From the NCBI GenBank assembly GCA_000320545.1, contig ADNK01000026.1:5001-44707 (forward strand): 39,707 nt of DNA, given 5' to 3'. The notes beneath the pieces were generated by a model that saw only the letters and a program-made list of their open reading frames with translations, ran no database searches and had not been told where the DNA came from. The position numbers were made by a program, and so were the translations under genes. The stretch comes from Bigelowiella natans CCMP2755. Taxonomy: Eukaryota; Cercozoa; Chlorarachniophyceae. Below are positions 10,413 through 22,821 of this stretch, in pieces; position 1 is the first letter of the stretch; every line of letters begins with the position of its first letter.

Positions 10413-11313
10413 AGAGACTCCTCGTACGCTATCGTCGACATGCAAAGTTGTGTGTGTATGCCTAGATGCGTAATATCTCTCGACATTGCTAGATTGTAGC
10501 TCTAGAATCGCGCTACACATTTTAGTGTTCTTATTGCTAGTGTTGTTCACTTTGCTGAAATGCTTGTTTCATGACGGGCAGTCGATGATCTATCATGCAT
10601 TCGCATGCACACTAGCACCGCCAAATTAATGCATTCATTGTTGCGTTATTTGACACGCATCTAGCTAGCTGGATGTATGCATGGTCCTGCACATTGCTTG
10701 CATCCCATCTCTACAACAGCCTTGCTAGTTTACCGCACTCATGGCGGTCGCCACGTACTGCTAGCGCCGCTTGATATATCTGACAAGCTCTAGGGCTGTT
10801 ATGCTGCTGCTGTCGCGCATGCTTATAGATGTTCTACAGCTATATACATGATATCAGCTGCAGCAGCGAGGCAAATGAGTAGCAACTCTCAAAGCCTCTG
10901 CAACAGTAAACCAGAAGTTGTCTGCTACGTCCAATGACGATGATGTCAGTACGGCTAGTTTTGTATGCTTTGCAAGTTTTCATTGGTGAGGCGTGTCTTA
11001 GCTAGATCTAGAGATATCTCTTGATCACTCTACGATGTAATCTACGTCTCATACATGTTGCTGACCAAAGCTTGTACAGTGTGTTTCATTCATAGCCCTA
11101 ACAATGAAGCATTGTCTGATAGCCCATGGTAGCATTACATTACTGAGGTTTCGTCTTGTTCATTAATTAAATCAAATCTTGCTTTTTGCGATTACATATT
11201 TCGCTTGTTTATTTAGCATAATCTTAAGGTGACTGTATATGTCTAAACTTTTAAATTACTTTCTATAGGTGTTCTTCACAATACATATTTAACTATTAAC
11301 TCTACCGCGTTAT
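10319..11313. other. Convergent CTAG-rich 3' spacer with (GT)n(GA)n
   Basis: It separates the stop of the pseudouridine synthase from the stop of the minus-strand repeat protein. A compound (GT)n(GA)n run occupies 10346-10408, about 30 bases after the stop codon. From about 10560 to 11060 the sequence is rich in ctag, agct and gcatgc words (for example atctagctagctgg near 10660). No RNA gene or ORF of note is seen. Confidence 0.6.
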
Positions 11314-12478
11314 CTATGCTATTATTCTGATAATTTCGTGTCGAGCGTCTTCGTCATCGTCGTCGTCTTCCCCGAGAATACCGACGATTCTTTGCCTAAG
11401 AAGCTCCACAAGATGAGGGTTGATGCTATGTCCTGGCAATATCTCAAGCTGAGAAAGCGCCCAAAGAGCGTCAGTAGCTTGATCGCATGAGAGTACTTCC
11501 ACATTTGCAAAGAGAATTTCCTCTAATATCCGTAGCTGTCTCGGCTTAACCACTACGCCAAGGCGTGCAAGCGACCAGAGCATCGATGCCGCCACTTGGA
11601 ACGGCATGTTCAGGGGGGTAGTGGGAGAGGAGGAGGAGGAGGAGGAGGAGGAGGAGGAGGAGGGCGTTAACAAGGCTCTAGATGATGGCATCGACGACGG
11701 GGGATTGATGGGAGGCTGGTATTGCTGCTGCAGCTGTTTCTTCTGCTGATAATCACTGTTCTTTAATTTCTTGTCCACCAGAGTAGAAGCAACACCTGCA
11801 GCCTAAGTTATCATTATTATGATTAATACCAGCAGCACCAAAAGGTGGTGATTGATCATCGACTACTTCATGATGATGAATCAACATGCGCGAAGTCACA
11901 TTCCTTTCCCTTCTCATGCATTGTCTGATGATACGAGAAAAAGGCTAAAAGTAGTACACCGTCGTGGATCTACGATGTGATGCGTCCCTAGTCCTCCTCT
12001 CTAAGTTTGAACACCTCCCCCCTCCTCCCTTTTCCAGCGAGATCGATTACCACTCCTCCTTCTCCTCCTTCCTGGGTGCTGAGGAAACCGTCTTGCTTGT
12101 CTTGAGCGCTAAAGTTCTCGACGTCTTCATTCCTATATTGCTCGACGTCGTCGTCGTCGTCGTCGTCGTCTTCTTCTTGTAGGCGCCTGACCTTCCTTCT
12201 CCTCCTTTTCTTCCTCTTCATTGTTATTTCCGCTCCTGGGGTGGGAGCAGCAGGAGTAATGTCATTTTGCAGTGTAGTTCTCGATGTCGTTTTCGTGGCT
12301 ACTACTGCGGCTAAAGCAATATCCTCGTGCTTCTCCTCTTCTGGTCTATTTTGTTCTTCTTGTGCTTCTTCGTCGCTGAGTAGCAGGTAATCGATAAGAG
12401 TGGCGACCACGTCTCTCGATCCTGGTGCACCTACGCTTGCAAGGGCTCGAATCACGCTTGCGAGCATTCGTGGATCTA

Positions 12479-12515
<37 letters not shown>

Positions 12516-13802
12516 GTGGTGTGGAGAAGCAAGATCGAAACTAGTTAGAAGCTTCTGCTGGAGGAGGCCCACAAGCTGCCTGACTGCAGTGGGAAAATCT
12601 TCTTTTTTTTTATCATCATCATTATCATTCTCCTCTTCTTGCTTTCCTTCGACGTAATAACCCACTTGTTGCTGGCTCCTCCGCATAGGATACACATTTT
12701 CACCGTGAGTGTTGCGGACGATGGCGATGTCGGTACTACCTCCACCTGCTGCTGCTGACCGCCCTTTCACCTCCTCCTCCTCCTCCTCCTCTTCCTTAAG
12801 CAGCCGACCGAGAGAGCAAACGATGCTAGTAATACACTTGGGCGATAATAACTCCTCGTCTCCGGAATCTATGCTGTAGCTGTGCTTGCGCGGCAACGAC
12901 GAGGAGGGGCGAAGACGGGCAGTGATCGCTTGGATAAAAGGGACCAGGAGCTCAGGTTTCTCGATGATGACCTCGAAACGCGAGAGGGATTGAAACAATT
13001 GGCTGATTCCCTGCCCAGTGAAAGACGGCGATGTACGGTCAAAATCACTGGTCCTACTGCTGCTGCTGCTGCTGCTGCTAGTGCTAGTGGTAGTGGCTGT
13101 GACATGAGCGACAGCGTGCGGCAGCAGCGTGGCAATGAACTCAGAGCTCGGCTCGATTCCCAACGAAGCCAAGGCCCAAAACGTGTTGGAAATCCTGGAA
13201 GAATACGATGGTCATGATGGGCGTGGAGACGATGACGATCATAATTCGTATGGATGTAGGAATGGTTGTGGCGATGACAGGCACACATGGCTTACAAATA
13301 CTACTTATTTAAAGATCGTTGCATTGTGATTTCTGAAGCTCTACTCTTGTACCAGTCTCTTATGACGTTCATCCCCCCCAAATACACAGTGCATTGCGGC
13401 TACTTGATGCTGCCACCACCACCACCACCACCACTACTACTACTACTACTACTGGTAGTACCCCTGGGCACTGTATCTCGAAGCTTGCTGCACGCAGACC
13501 TTCTGGTATGCATCGACAAACGAACTACTTGGGGTGTGTGAGAGCCGGGCAAATCCCCACAGCATTACCGTGCACGCCTGTGTCAAACACACGGAGGGAG
13601 TGAGAGAGTGGAGGGGGGGGGGGGGGACTGGTTTCCATAGTATCCTGATCATCATGATCTTTTCAAAATATGTAAAGCATAGATGACAGGATCCCCGCGC
13701 ACGCAGCACCTGCGATGTGCATTGTGGAAGCACGTCGAGAGCCCGTCTCTCCAAGACTTCTAGCTTCAACCGTGACGCCTTGTAGCGCACCCTGAGTGTT
13801 GG

Positions 13803-13843
<41 letters not shown>

Positions 13844-13945
13844 ATAAGAGGGTATGACGACGGCGAGGTAACGACGTCAGTGACAAGAATATTGGACTGT
13901 TCGACAACCACATTCACCACTTCCTCCTTTTTATCATCATAACCG

Positions 13946-13979
<34 letters not shown>

Positions 13980-16507
13980 GGTCAAGATCTGATGACCACA
14001 CCTTGCAAGCGCCCACACGAGGATGGTGAGTTCCTGCGCATTGAGCTTCTTTGGCTGCCGCTTTCGCTCCAAGCCCGCGAGCACCATGTCAAACACGCCT
14101 TTGTTCCTTGACCGCACTCGTGCAAGAGCCCACATGATGTTGGAGATCCCCTGTGCGGATAAGCGCTCGATGGTGTGCGAGGTGTTGGCTTGGAGTAGCA
14201 TGGCTTCTAGGTAGTGGGCGCCGCAGCGGAGCCTCGCCATGGACCATATCACACTGGCTAGCCCCTGCGCTGTGAATTCATCTGACATACGCACAGCCTG
14301 CGCGGTGAGGGCCTGTGCGAGTATGGACGACGACGACGACGATGATGATGATGATGATGATGGCGGCGGTCTTGTGCTATGATGATGATTCATAGTGACA
14401 TCTTCTTCTTCTTCTTCTTCTTCTTCTTCTTCCTCTTGGTTATCGGTGCCGGCGCCGTCCTGCCTATCGTCTACACCCTCAAGGCGAGCGGTGTGATCAT
14501 CCTCTTCGTTTGCCGTCTTTGCGAGAGCCCATAGGGCATTCGACATTCCCTGCTCAGTGAGGCCCGACACCTTACCTGCAAGTGCTTCTTCCACCATTCG
14601 TATGCTGCTGCTCACCGGGAGGTGCAGCTTGGCACTTGCCCACAGCTGAACATATGAATAAAAATATTATTATAAATAATAATAGTAATGATAACAATAA
14701 TGCAATCGACAGGCGAGAGAGTGTGAGAATACACGAAGTGAATGATGGACTGGATAAACCCAAAAATAAAAGGCGAAGGGGGCTCTCGTCATCACCATGT
14801 TTTGTTGTCTTGTATCAGGATTGTTTTTATCATGTGATTACTACTACATAAATCATCATAATAACTGTTCCCTCTCCGTGAGAACAAGAGCATTCTTTCC
14901 TGTGCATGATTCTTCTTCTGCTCTCTCCTCCCTCCCCCCCCCACCCCCACCCCCTCTCTCCCTATTTCTCTCTTGATTACCGTGTTGACGAGTCCCTGAG
15001 CGTCTAGCTTATCCGCGCATTTTCCAAGTTGCGACTGCATCGCTCGCAGCGTCGTGGTTTTGGGGACGAATAGCAGCGTTCCGAAGGACCAGAACAACGC
15101 TGCAAGCTCCGAGGGGGAGAAGTCCTCCAGTAGACATTCGGTTCGGGCCTGCAGCGCATGTACAAGTTGAGGGTCTGGCGTGACGGATAGACGAGCGAGT
15201 CCCCACATCGAGTTGGCCACATCTTGAGAGTTGAAACGATCGATCTCCTCAGCGCCGCGGGCTTGGAGCGCTTGTATTACCGAGTAGTACCTGAAGATTG
15301 CGTTTTAATTATTATTATCATTAGTAGTAGTAGTAGTAGTAGCAGTAGTAGTAGTAGAGTAGAAGTTGTAGAAATAGTTGAGCCAACGGTGAGAAATTCA
15401 AGCAGCAGCAACTAGTAGAATAGTAGTTGATGAAATGTTAAAGAAGAAGAAGAAGAAGAAGAAGAAGAAGAAGAAGAAGCACGAATGACAATCAAATAAC
15501 AAGAACTCCTCTCCCCTTCGTTCCGTTTGTATCTCCTCCTCAACGTGTCCTCCCACTGATCTATCGACAGTAGCGGGCGCACAATCATATGCACGTACTC
15601 TGGACTCGTCATCGTGGTCGCTGTAGTCTCCTTCCCTGATCCATCGTTCCCTTCCCTCCCCCCTCCCTCCGCTCCATTCCTCGGGTGAATGATACGTCCA
15701 AGGGCCCAGAGAGTTCCGGCGATATCCTTAGGAGTAAATCTCGGCGTGAGGTCGGTCGTCCTCTGCATAAGGGCGACAAGCTGCTGTGGTTTCAGCTGTT
15801 GGAGGGGAAGCTTAGCGTAGCCGTAGTAGACGTTGAGCAGCTCTTGTGTGTCAAACTGTGCTATCACTCCGCCCACGTGCTCCGACATCAGCGCGACGAT
15901 CCGATCTTGTTCGGAATAGGAGGAGGAGGAGGAGGAACTACCAGAAGAAGATGCTACTGCTGCCGTCGTCTTACCAGCACGCAGTGGAGGTATGCTCGTA
16001 GCAACGTTATGTAGCTTTCCCAAGGCCCAGAAGATGTTGGAGAACTCCTGTGCGTTAAAGTCTTGGCCTGGTGATGGTGATGATGACGATGGTCAAGACG
16101 ATAAAATAATCGAGTGGATAATCAAGGTAGTGTTTTCAGCAGGAGATGGGGATGTTGATGCCGTCATTGTCACACCAAAAATGTACAAGCGCGCGCGCAC
16201 ACACACACACACACGTTCCTCCCACCAGTTGACCCATCCCTAATCACTGCCATGACTCCCCCTCTCCCTCTTCCTCCTTCCCTTCCATCTATCTACTGTA
16301 CCACCTTTCCTCGCAACCCACTGGCGCATCTTCTTGTAAGTCTCCTGGTTCGGTTGGAACGTTAGCGTGGCAAATCCCCACACCACATTTGCAATCTCCT
16401 GGGCTTTCAGCTTTGGAAAGACGCTCTGCACACGCGTCTCAAGCACGGCCAGAAATTCAGGTCGCAGTAGTAGCTGATGATCATTACTGTTGCTACCACT
16501 ACTGCTG

Positions 16508-16541
<34 letters not shown>

Positions 16542-19050
16542 TACTTCCAACGCCACCAGTCACATAGCCGAGCTTTGCGGAAGCCCACACGGTGTTGGCA
16601 AGCCCCTGGGGAGTGAATCCAGAAATATCGGCTCGTGCACGTTCCCATAGCCAGGAGATCGATGATGAAGAAGCAAGAGCAGGAAGAAGGAGAAGCGGGC
16701 GCGACGACGACGGTGCCGAAGAACGCAGAACCGAAGATGATGGCAAGGGGGAAGAGGCCGCTAGATGGTGTTTATTACATTGTGCAAGCTTTGCCAGCCC
16801 CCATGCGATATTGGAGATTCCCTGCGGTGTGAGCTCCTCTTGATGCTTGCGTGCCTGCTCGAGGAGACTGGAGAGTGTTTCGGGACGAAGAGGGCGGCCG
16901 AGCTTGGCATAGGCCCAGATCACGTTAGCGACACTGTGAGGTTTATATGCAGGCACATGAGCCTCCACAAGCCCATCCAGCACCGTGCTAAATTGAGGAT
17001 TCAACTCCAGAAAGTTGCTGCTGCTGCCGTTGCTTGCTTTCGCCGTAGCCGTGGCCATGCTCGTAGTCGTAGTCGTCCTCTGTGTGTTGTCCGCTGGTGA
17101 ACCCCTTTTTCTGTCGTTCCTGTAGGCGGCAGCAGCAGCAGCACTTTCCCTTTCTGATGTGTGCTTTGGGTGATGGTGGTTGCGGTGGTCCTCTGCGACG
17201 GCGAATCGAGCAATGGACCAGAGCAGCATTGAGGAGGACATCGGATTTACTTCCCCACCAGCTGTTGAAACGATAGGTGTTATTAGACGCGTGAAAAGGG
17301 ACTCAGATGGGCGTGCCGTCAGCTTTGCGAGCGACCACAGAGTCCGGATGGCGTTGGTCGCCGTTAGGCCGTTGCTTTTGTTGGAGTTCCTCCTCTTGCT
17401 ATTGTTGCTCTTGTAATTGTTACTATCATGAGGAGGGGAAGGAGACGATGCTACCATCGCTTGCGGTGACGATGAGGACAACGATGATGACGACGAAGAC
17501 GATACTTGTGAGCATGAGCTACCGGTGGAGTGATGTGCTAAAGCAGGGGATGGTGGCGATGAAGATTCTGTGTCTTGGGTGTTATTGTTATTATCATTAT
17601 TGTTAGAGATGGGGGTATCATCATGTTGTTTCATGGACCCCACGGGAGATATGCTGTTCATTGAGGAAGAGTCACTACTTGGAGTTCTTGGATGACTCTG
17701 CTGACTGTGACTTGCCACCATAAAATTATTGTGTTGGGAAGGTGGAGAGGCACTAGCTGCCTTCTCTGCCAGCACGTGCAGCAAGCGCTCGTCATCTATT
17801 CTCGCTTGCATCTTTGCAAGTGAGTTAAGAATCATCCCTGCTTGCGAGGGCCAGAGATTATGCGCGTTAGCTAGAAGGTGACGTGAGAGGGACTTAAAAA
17901 GACGGCTATCAGGAGGCGCTGGAATCTTCCTCACCACTGCTAATAGGTCGGTAATTTCCTGTAGGCTCAATCGCTCACATTCGTGCGCAATTTTGAGCGT
18001 CAGGAGCTCATACGACTCGATGACGATATCCTGTGACGACGACGACGATGAGGACAACCGCGTCTTGCCGCTTTTACTACCACCATTACTACTACCAGAG
18101 CTAATACTGCTACTACTACTACTACTAACCCCCCTTCTGCTGTTGCTACCGCTAGATGGGTGGTAGCGAATCTGTGAGAGTATAGGCTTCAGCTTTGAGA
18201 GGACCTCTGATATCTTGAAGTTGTCACCCGATGAGCAGGAGGACTCTACGATATCACGCATGATTGTCGCCGTTGTTTCTAATTGTAAATTATTGCTACC
18301 GCTGCCATTCTCCTTTCTCCACCCGCGACCGCGTGACGATGAACGTCGACCGTCGATGCTGTGTGGTATTGCAGCTGACGTGTGGGATTCAGTATAATTG
18401 TTTCTACTGCTACGTTTAACTGATGACACTGATGTTGAAAACCGTCTTCCCCTTCCTCTCCCTGACACTGAAGGTATGTATCTAGGGTTATCAAGGCCAG
18501 TACTGCTGTTGCCATTCGTAATGTAGACCGGTCTCCGACCTGCGGTTAAAGTCCCGCGCCGCTCCGACCTAATAGATTGCAGCAATATATGAATAGTTAG
18601 AAGAAGAAGAAGAAGAAGAAGAAGAAGAAGAAGAAGAAGAAGAAGAAGAAGAAGGAGATGATGATGAAGAAGGAGAAAAGAGATTTAGAAATAAAAATCG
18701 AAAAAGGAAAATTTGTGAGTCAACCCCCAACACAAGTCTCCGAATCTATTAACGCTGATGTATGCGGACCTAATTTCCCATCTTGATCCGCTCCCAGGCC
18801 AGCCACATGGTGGCGACGAAGCTGATGGGCCGCCATTGCCTGTTAACTGCCCGAAATTGTTGTTAGATAGTTGCCCATGAGGCGAATAGCAGGGACGTGG
18901 GACGAAATATTGAGAGCGTGTAACTCGGAACCTGCCTCTACCCCCAAATGTACTGCGTACTGCGCCTCTTTTCTTTACAAACGGGCCAAGAATGGCTATC
19001 GATACGAATGTGAGCCACCATAATCCCCCTCCATATGGACATCTCCCCAT
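11314..19050 (-). CDS. Giant OPR/FASTK-like helical-repeat protein, plastid-type leader, 9 exons
   Basis: Exons (5' to 3' on minus): 19050-18770, 18568-16305, 16067-15557, 15290-14981, 14645-14002, 13791-13710, 13577-13462, 13194 to about 12015, 11802-11314; about 1958 residues, phases agree (the exact donor near 12015 is uncertain, with three in-phase options). Residues 1-25 (MGRCPYGGGLWWLTFVSIAI) are signal-like and the next 60 are Arg/Ser-rich. The body repeats a ~35-40-residue helical motif built around W-[AG]-[LFY]-A-[KR]-L, for example NVIWAYAKLGR, ISNIAWGLAKL, LANTVWASAKLG, FSNIFWALGKLH, VANSMWGLARL, MSNALWALAKT, LASVIWSMARL, ISNIMWALARV and ISNTFWALASLG. This is the pattern of OPR and FASTK/RAP-type RNA-binding proteins of plastids and mitochondria; I see no RAP domain at the C terminus. 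Poly-Ser, poly-Gln, poly-Asp and poly-Glu linkers separate repeats. Likely role: binding and maturing specific organelle transcripts. Confidence 0.85.
11629..11661 (-). repeat. Coding (TCC)n run, poly-Ser linker
   Basis: The last exon of the helical-repeat protein contains a pure trinucleotide run giving about 12 Ser. Similar coding runs occur at 12148-12171 (poly-Asp), 12480-12511 (poly-Gln), 14402-14432 (poly-Glu), 14330-14362 (poly-Ser) and 16500-16536 (poly-Ser). Confidence 0.85.
13806..13980. repeat. (TA)n and (ATC)n microsatellites in intron 5 of the helical-repeat gene
   Basis: A TA run (13808-13839) and an ATC run (13945-13978) fill the intron between the exon ending at 14002 and the exon starting at 13791. 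On the sense (minus) strand the ATC run reads GAT and sits just after the donor. Confidence 0.85.
15325..15480. repeat. (TAG)n and (AAG)n runs in intron 3 of the helical-repeat gene
   Basis: A TAG/CAG run (about 15329-15357) and an AAG run (15439-15480) lie between the exon ending at 15557 and the exon starting at 15290. On the sense strand they are TTC and CTA runs, making a pyrimidine-rich tract ahead of the acceptor. Confidence 0.85.
18599..18655 (-). repeat. (TTC)n tract just upstream of the exon 2 acceptor
   Basis: About 18 AAG units on the + strand, hence an uninterrupted TTC tract on the sense strand, ending roughly 30 bases before the acceptor of exon 2 (exon starts at 18568). It may act as an oversized polypyrimidine tract. 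Confidence 0.85.
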
Positions 19051-19372
19051 CACTGCCTCTTATACGGGGGATCAGGAGCGTGAGTAAGGGGGGGGGGAAC
19101 GCCCTTGAAGCACAAGCATCTAAGCGTTCGAATTCAAGTTACGACAACTAGAATAGTCGCAAAAGATGTGTGTTTGCCGTGGAATTGTGGAAGGAAACCC
19201 GAACGTTCCTTGTCGCATATGAGGAATCGGGATACCTCCTGCAGGGAAAGAGAGACCGGTCCTTTTATTTTGTGTTGTCGTAGCACAATAAACGCAACTC
19301 GCTGTGGCTTGCCGAGAAAGTGGCAGGCAGTCGCTCTTGAGGGATCGGGTTGCCTTTCTACGACATCGAAAT
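19051..19372. promoter_or_regulatory. Divergent 5' spacer, helical-repeat gene / NF-YC
   Basis: It lies between two outward-reading ATGs (19050 minus, 19373 plus). It contains a G9 run (19090-19098). No TATA box is obvious. It must carry promoter elements for both genes. Confidence 0.45.
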
Positions 19373-21205
19373 ATGGGCAGAACTAAGCTTGTCGCGATCT
19401 CCCCTTTTCAAGCTGCGACAGCTAAAGACAGCTTCCCACCAATGGGCTCTAAGAAGCGTAAGGCTGAGGCTCTTCCGCCGGCCCCAGCAGTAATTTCCCC
19501 TGATTCTAATTCCGAAACGTGATTATGGAGGCGATTCATCTACGTGTCTAAATTTTCCAAAGCATGTTGTTGGGCGAAAACTGTGTTTCATGTGTTCAGA
19601 GGAACACAGAAAGATTGGCGGGATGTTTCACTGAAAAGCCATTGTTCATCAACTCAGAAACACAGCCATGAGCGCCAAAGGCAAGCATATATTGATAATA
19701 TGCACAACTTCTGGCAGAAGCAGCTCGATAAAATCAAAAGTAAGTCCTTACTTCCTTGAGAACTGAAAAAAATTCAGTCTGACATGTTTCACTGCAGACA
19801 CCGACTTCAAGAATCTAAAACAACACGACCTACCATTGGCGCGCATAAAGAAAATTATGCGAAGTGACGAGGATGTAAAGGTGGAAATATTACCAATATA
19901 ACATGTAGGTCCTTCCGTAAATGCTTGTGTCTGTCAGATGATTAGTGCCGAAGCTCCTGTCCTATTTGCTAAAGCATGTGAGCTTTTCATTTTGGATTTG
20001 ACTATGCGGGCATGGTCACATGCGGATTCAAATCGGCGGCGCACTCTCCAAGTAAAATAAGCTATCAATCATCTTGAAGAATGTTGCAATTGCAAACAGT
20101 ATTCGAGATGACCACTGAGAACGGTTGGCTGTTTTTTTGTTTATAGCGAGAAGATGTCGCAAAAGCTGTTGCCGATTCGGAAACGTTCGATTTCCTCCTA
20201 GATGTCGTTCCGAGACAACCCCCTGACCATAACAAGGATACAAATAAGGATAAGGTATTATACCAACTTCGTATTTCGAAATATGATTATTAGTTTCAAG
20301 GTAGGAGAGGTTACAGCAGTTACCCTATAGACTTTACAAACGTACTTAAGCCAAAAAACAGCATATCTTAAATTTCTGATGGTATAAACAAGGTCCCAGA
20401 TGCTAATTCGGTGGCTGAGATGGCCAAAAACCCATTGGATTCGGACATTGCTCAGGTATCAAATTTCTCAATAGTAAATTATATCTTCAAAGGCGTGCAT
20501 TGATACTCATGTCCTTTTTGTTGAATTAATCAGAGTGACCATCGATTACGGCGCCCGATGTTAAATCCTCTTAACCCAGCTGCAGCGTCTCTGGATATGA
20601 TTATGCCTGTACCGGTGGAATCGAAAGTTCAGGGGGTATGTTTCTACTCACTACCTTCATACGCCCTATTACCATATGCGCGTGCACCAAGCACTAGGAA
20701 GTGTTTCTTTGCGTGCGCGCGCGCGTGTGTGTGTGTGTGTGTGTGTGTGCGTGTGTGAAAATACATAATTATGATATAGTTTAACGCGTTTGTATCCCAA
20801 AATATTGAGCTGGGGTACGATATGGAGACTTACTTGGATTTGTGCTTCTAGCAGTCAGCTCAACAAATCCCCGTTAATACTGCAACCATGGGGAGAAATG
20901 ATCCTATTTTTACTGGAGCATCTGGTGAAAAATGAAACTGGATGAATTGTGAATAAGAGTACTTATTGCAATTTATTTTCAAGGTTCTCGTGAATGGCCA
21001 CAGTCTTCAGTCAATAACAGGTGCTGAGTTTGTGTTCAATTACTCTTCGTGGTATCTGAATGGAGTGTTTTGCAGTAATCTTTTGTTGGGCCCCGCAACA
21101 TCACAGCCATCTTTGGTGAACACTGGTTCTCCTGCAAATCTTTCGATGAATTTGAGGCTGACGGATCCGACAAATCGAGACGGACATACGCCGCGACCCA
21201 ATTAA
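19373..21205 (+). CDS. NF-YC: NF-YC (CCAAT-binding factor, histone-fold subunit), 10 exons
   Basis: Exons: 19373-19518, 19600-19739, 19798-19880, 19938-20051, 20147-20254, 20393-20455, 20534-20635, 20855-20924, 20984-21020, 21076-21205; about 330 residues, all phases agree. The core reads [76 protein letters not shown] and [19 protein letters not shown], which is the NF-YC histone-fold domain (about residues 78-185). It pairs with NF-YB and recruits NF-YA to bind CCAAT boxes in the nucleus. The C-terminal half is variable and unrecognised. The start is either 19373 or the in-frame ATG at 19442 (MGSKKRKAE, with a basic patch). One acceptor (20851-20854) is TAGCAG, allowing one extra Gln. The donor after exon 1 (ACGTGATT) is the weakest junction. 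Confidence 0.93.
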
Positions 21206-21856
21206 TGAGAGTAACAACTTGATGAAACCCTGACTTTTTTTAGGTCTAGATGTATCCATCTCTCTATATCTCTAGCTAGGTTTTATTATTACATTGTAAT
21301 TTCCCAATAAGTAATTAAAACGCATGATATGTGTACATAGCAAGGCAATTGCACGCAATGATGCGCACGCGCAGCGCCAGTCGTCATGTATAACGAGACC
21401 GATTTCAAAGCTGTGCGACAATGCTTCTATAGCTGGCTAGCTAGCTAGCTGGGGCGCGTACATGTATAGATTACATAGCTAGATAGTGATAACATTTTGT
21501 AGTTCCCTATGTTAACCGCACAATACATACACATACATATGTATGTGTGTATATAAAACTGCGCTGCACTCGTGCACCAGGCTAGCAGGCTCTAACACTT
21601 TCACTGCTAGTAGCCAGCGATGATGTGCACATTGTTGTTAGTCATGCGGGTTTTGGTTCCTCATTGGTGCTGGCATTTTAGCTGTGAGCTGTGATTATCA
21701 GCATATCGGCGTGAAACTGTATTGCTGACATGATCAAATAATATGCTACTTCAAGCTGTGCAAACTACATGTCTTTGAATCTTTTATCCCTAAAGTACCT
21801 GAAATTAAAAAATTCTGTCCTTACCATGTTTTCATTATATTTTCTGTGTGATGTGC
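21206..21856. other. Convergent CTAG-rich 3' spacer, NF-YC / p24
   Basis: Between two facing stop codons. It holds gctagctagctagctgg (about 21434-21451), a near-perfect palindrome around acatacatatgtatgt (21533-21548) and TG/CA words. No RNA gene or ORF is recognised. Confidence 0.55.
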
Positions 21857-22821
21857 TTACTGGACGAGAAAGTATATCTGCGCAGCGTTGACACCGATAA
21901 TACACAACTGAAGAATTATTATCATTAATTCCTCTAGTATTCATTGCAAGTTATAAAAATGTACCATGGAAAGGATACTGAGCCAGAACACTCGTGAATT
22001 TGTCGAGGCATTGATTGCAGCCTGTTCTACTTCATTTGCTTCGAGTCTATTTGAATTCAATTAGATTTTATCATCCACTGAATAAACCAGAAATATTGAC
22101 CACAGTTGTACCTCTTGAATTCTGCCTGGATGTAGTTGATTATGTCCTCCAATCGGAGAAGTTCCAATTCTATTGGCTTTAGATTCTCCTATAGTATTCG
22201 CGAACAGCATTAAATTGCATTGATCAGCGACCAATTCTATTGGTATAACCTTTTGAGCTATTCCAGTGTAATCTTTTGCACCAAGCCCCCTCTTTGAGGT
22301 GAATTCGACTGTTGTTGGCAAGGCCTCTGAAAAGGTGACAATATTTACTATCCGAATCATGAATTGTTCTTTAAGATATATATCTCTCTCCAACCTGTGT
22401 TGAAAAAGCAAGTCCTATGCTCTCCATTTTCCTTGGATGTAATTGTGTATCTGAAACCGGGATGCATTAATGAGGTTGAAATGGATTAAACTCAACTTTC
22501 ACACATTACTTTCCGTCCTTAGTGGTCTTGGAGTAGAGTGACTGTCCTCTAGAGTCTAGAACCGTTGTAGTAAGTTTGCGACCATCCATAGATTTGAATT
22601 TCGCGACAATTAAGTCATTTTTTTCAACTTCTTCCCTGCAATTTCATACTCGTCAATCAGAATGGTGTTGAAATGAGTGACTTGAACACTTACCCAAGGC
22701 ATTTCTGCGATCTAGCTTGCAGCTCGAAGTGGACAGCGTGTGTAGAGGGAGAAACGGTAAGCAGAATTGCGATCGCTACCCACACTCCATGGATTAGTGA
22801 GTTGTGGGACGGAACCGGCAT
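21857..22821 (-). CDS. p24/TMED (emp24/gp25L) cargo receptor, 7 exons
   Basis: Exons: 22821-22694, 22635-22510, 22450-22395, 22326-22250, 22188-22112, 22046-21965, 21907-21857; 198 residues, all phases agree. It has a signal peptide (SLIHGVWVAIAILLTVSPS). A GOLD domain follows, starting VHFELQARSQKCLGEEVEKN and including the conserved Cys pair (KCLG; HRTCFFNT near residue 99). Then a coiled coil (ELELLRLEDIINYIQAEFK), the conserved NSRVFWLSILS box and a single membrane span ending IYFLVQ. Family members cycle between ER and Golgi in COPI/COPII vesicles as cargo receptors. The cytosolic tail is almost absent: the usual FF/KK sorting motif after YYL is replaced by LVQ-stop. An upstream in-frame ATG at 22890 is possible, but the signal peptide favours 22821. 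Confidence 0.9.

Noticed and set aside
11314-11760. A RAP domain at the C terminus of the helical-repeat protein
   Set aside because: The end reads another W-A-L repeat and an acidic tail; no RAP-like sequence is visible.
19525-19600. Possible zinc-finger exon ([13 protein letters not shown]) before the NF-YC core
   Set aside because: That frame stops soon after and is out of phase with the NF-YC body, while the donor at 19518 and acceptor at 19599 give a continuous frame without it.
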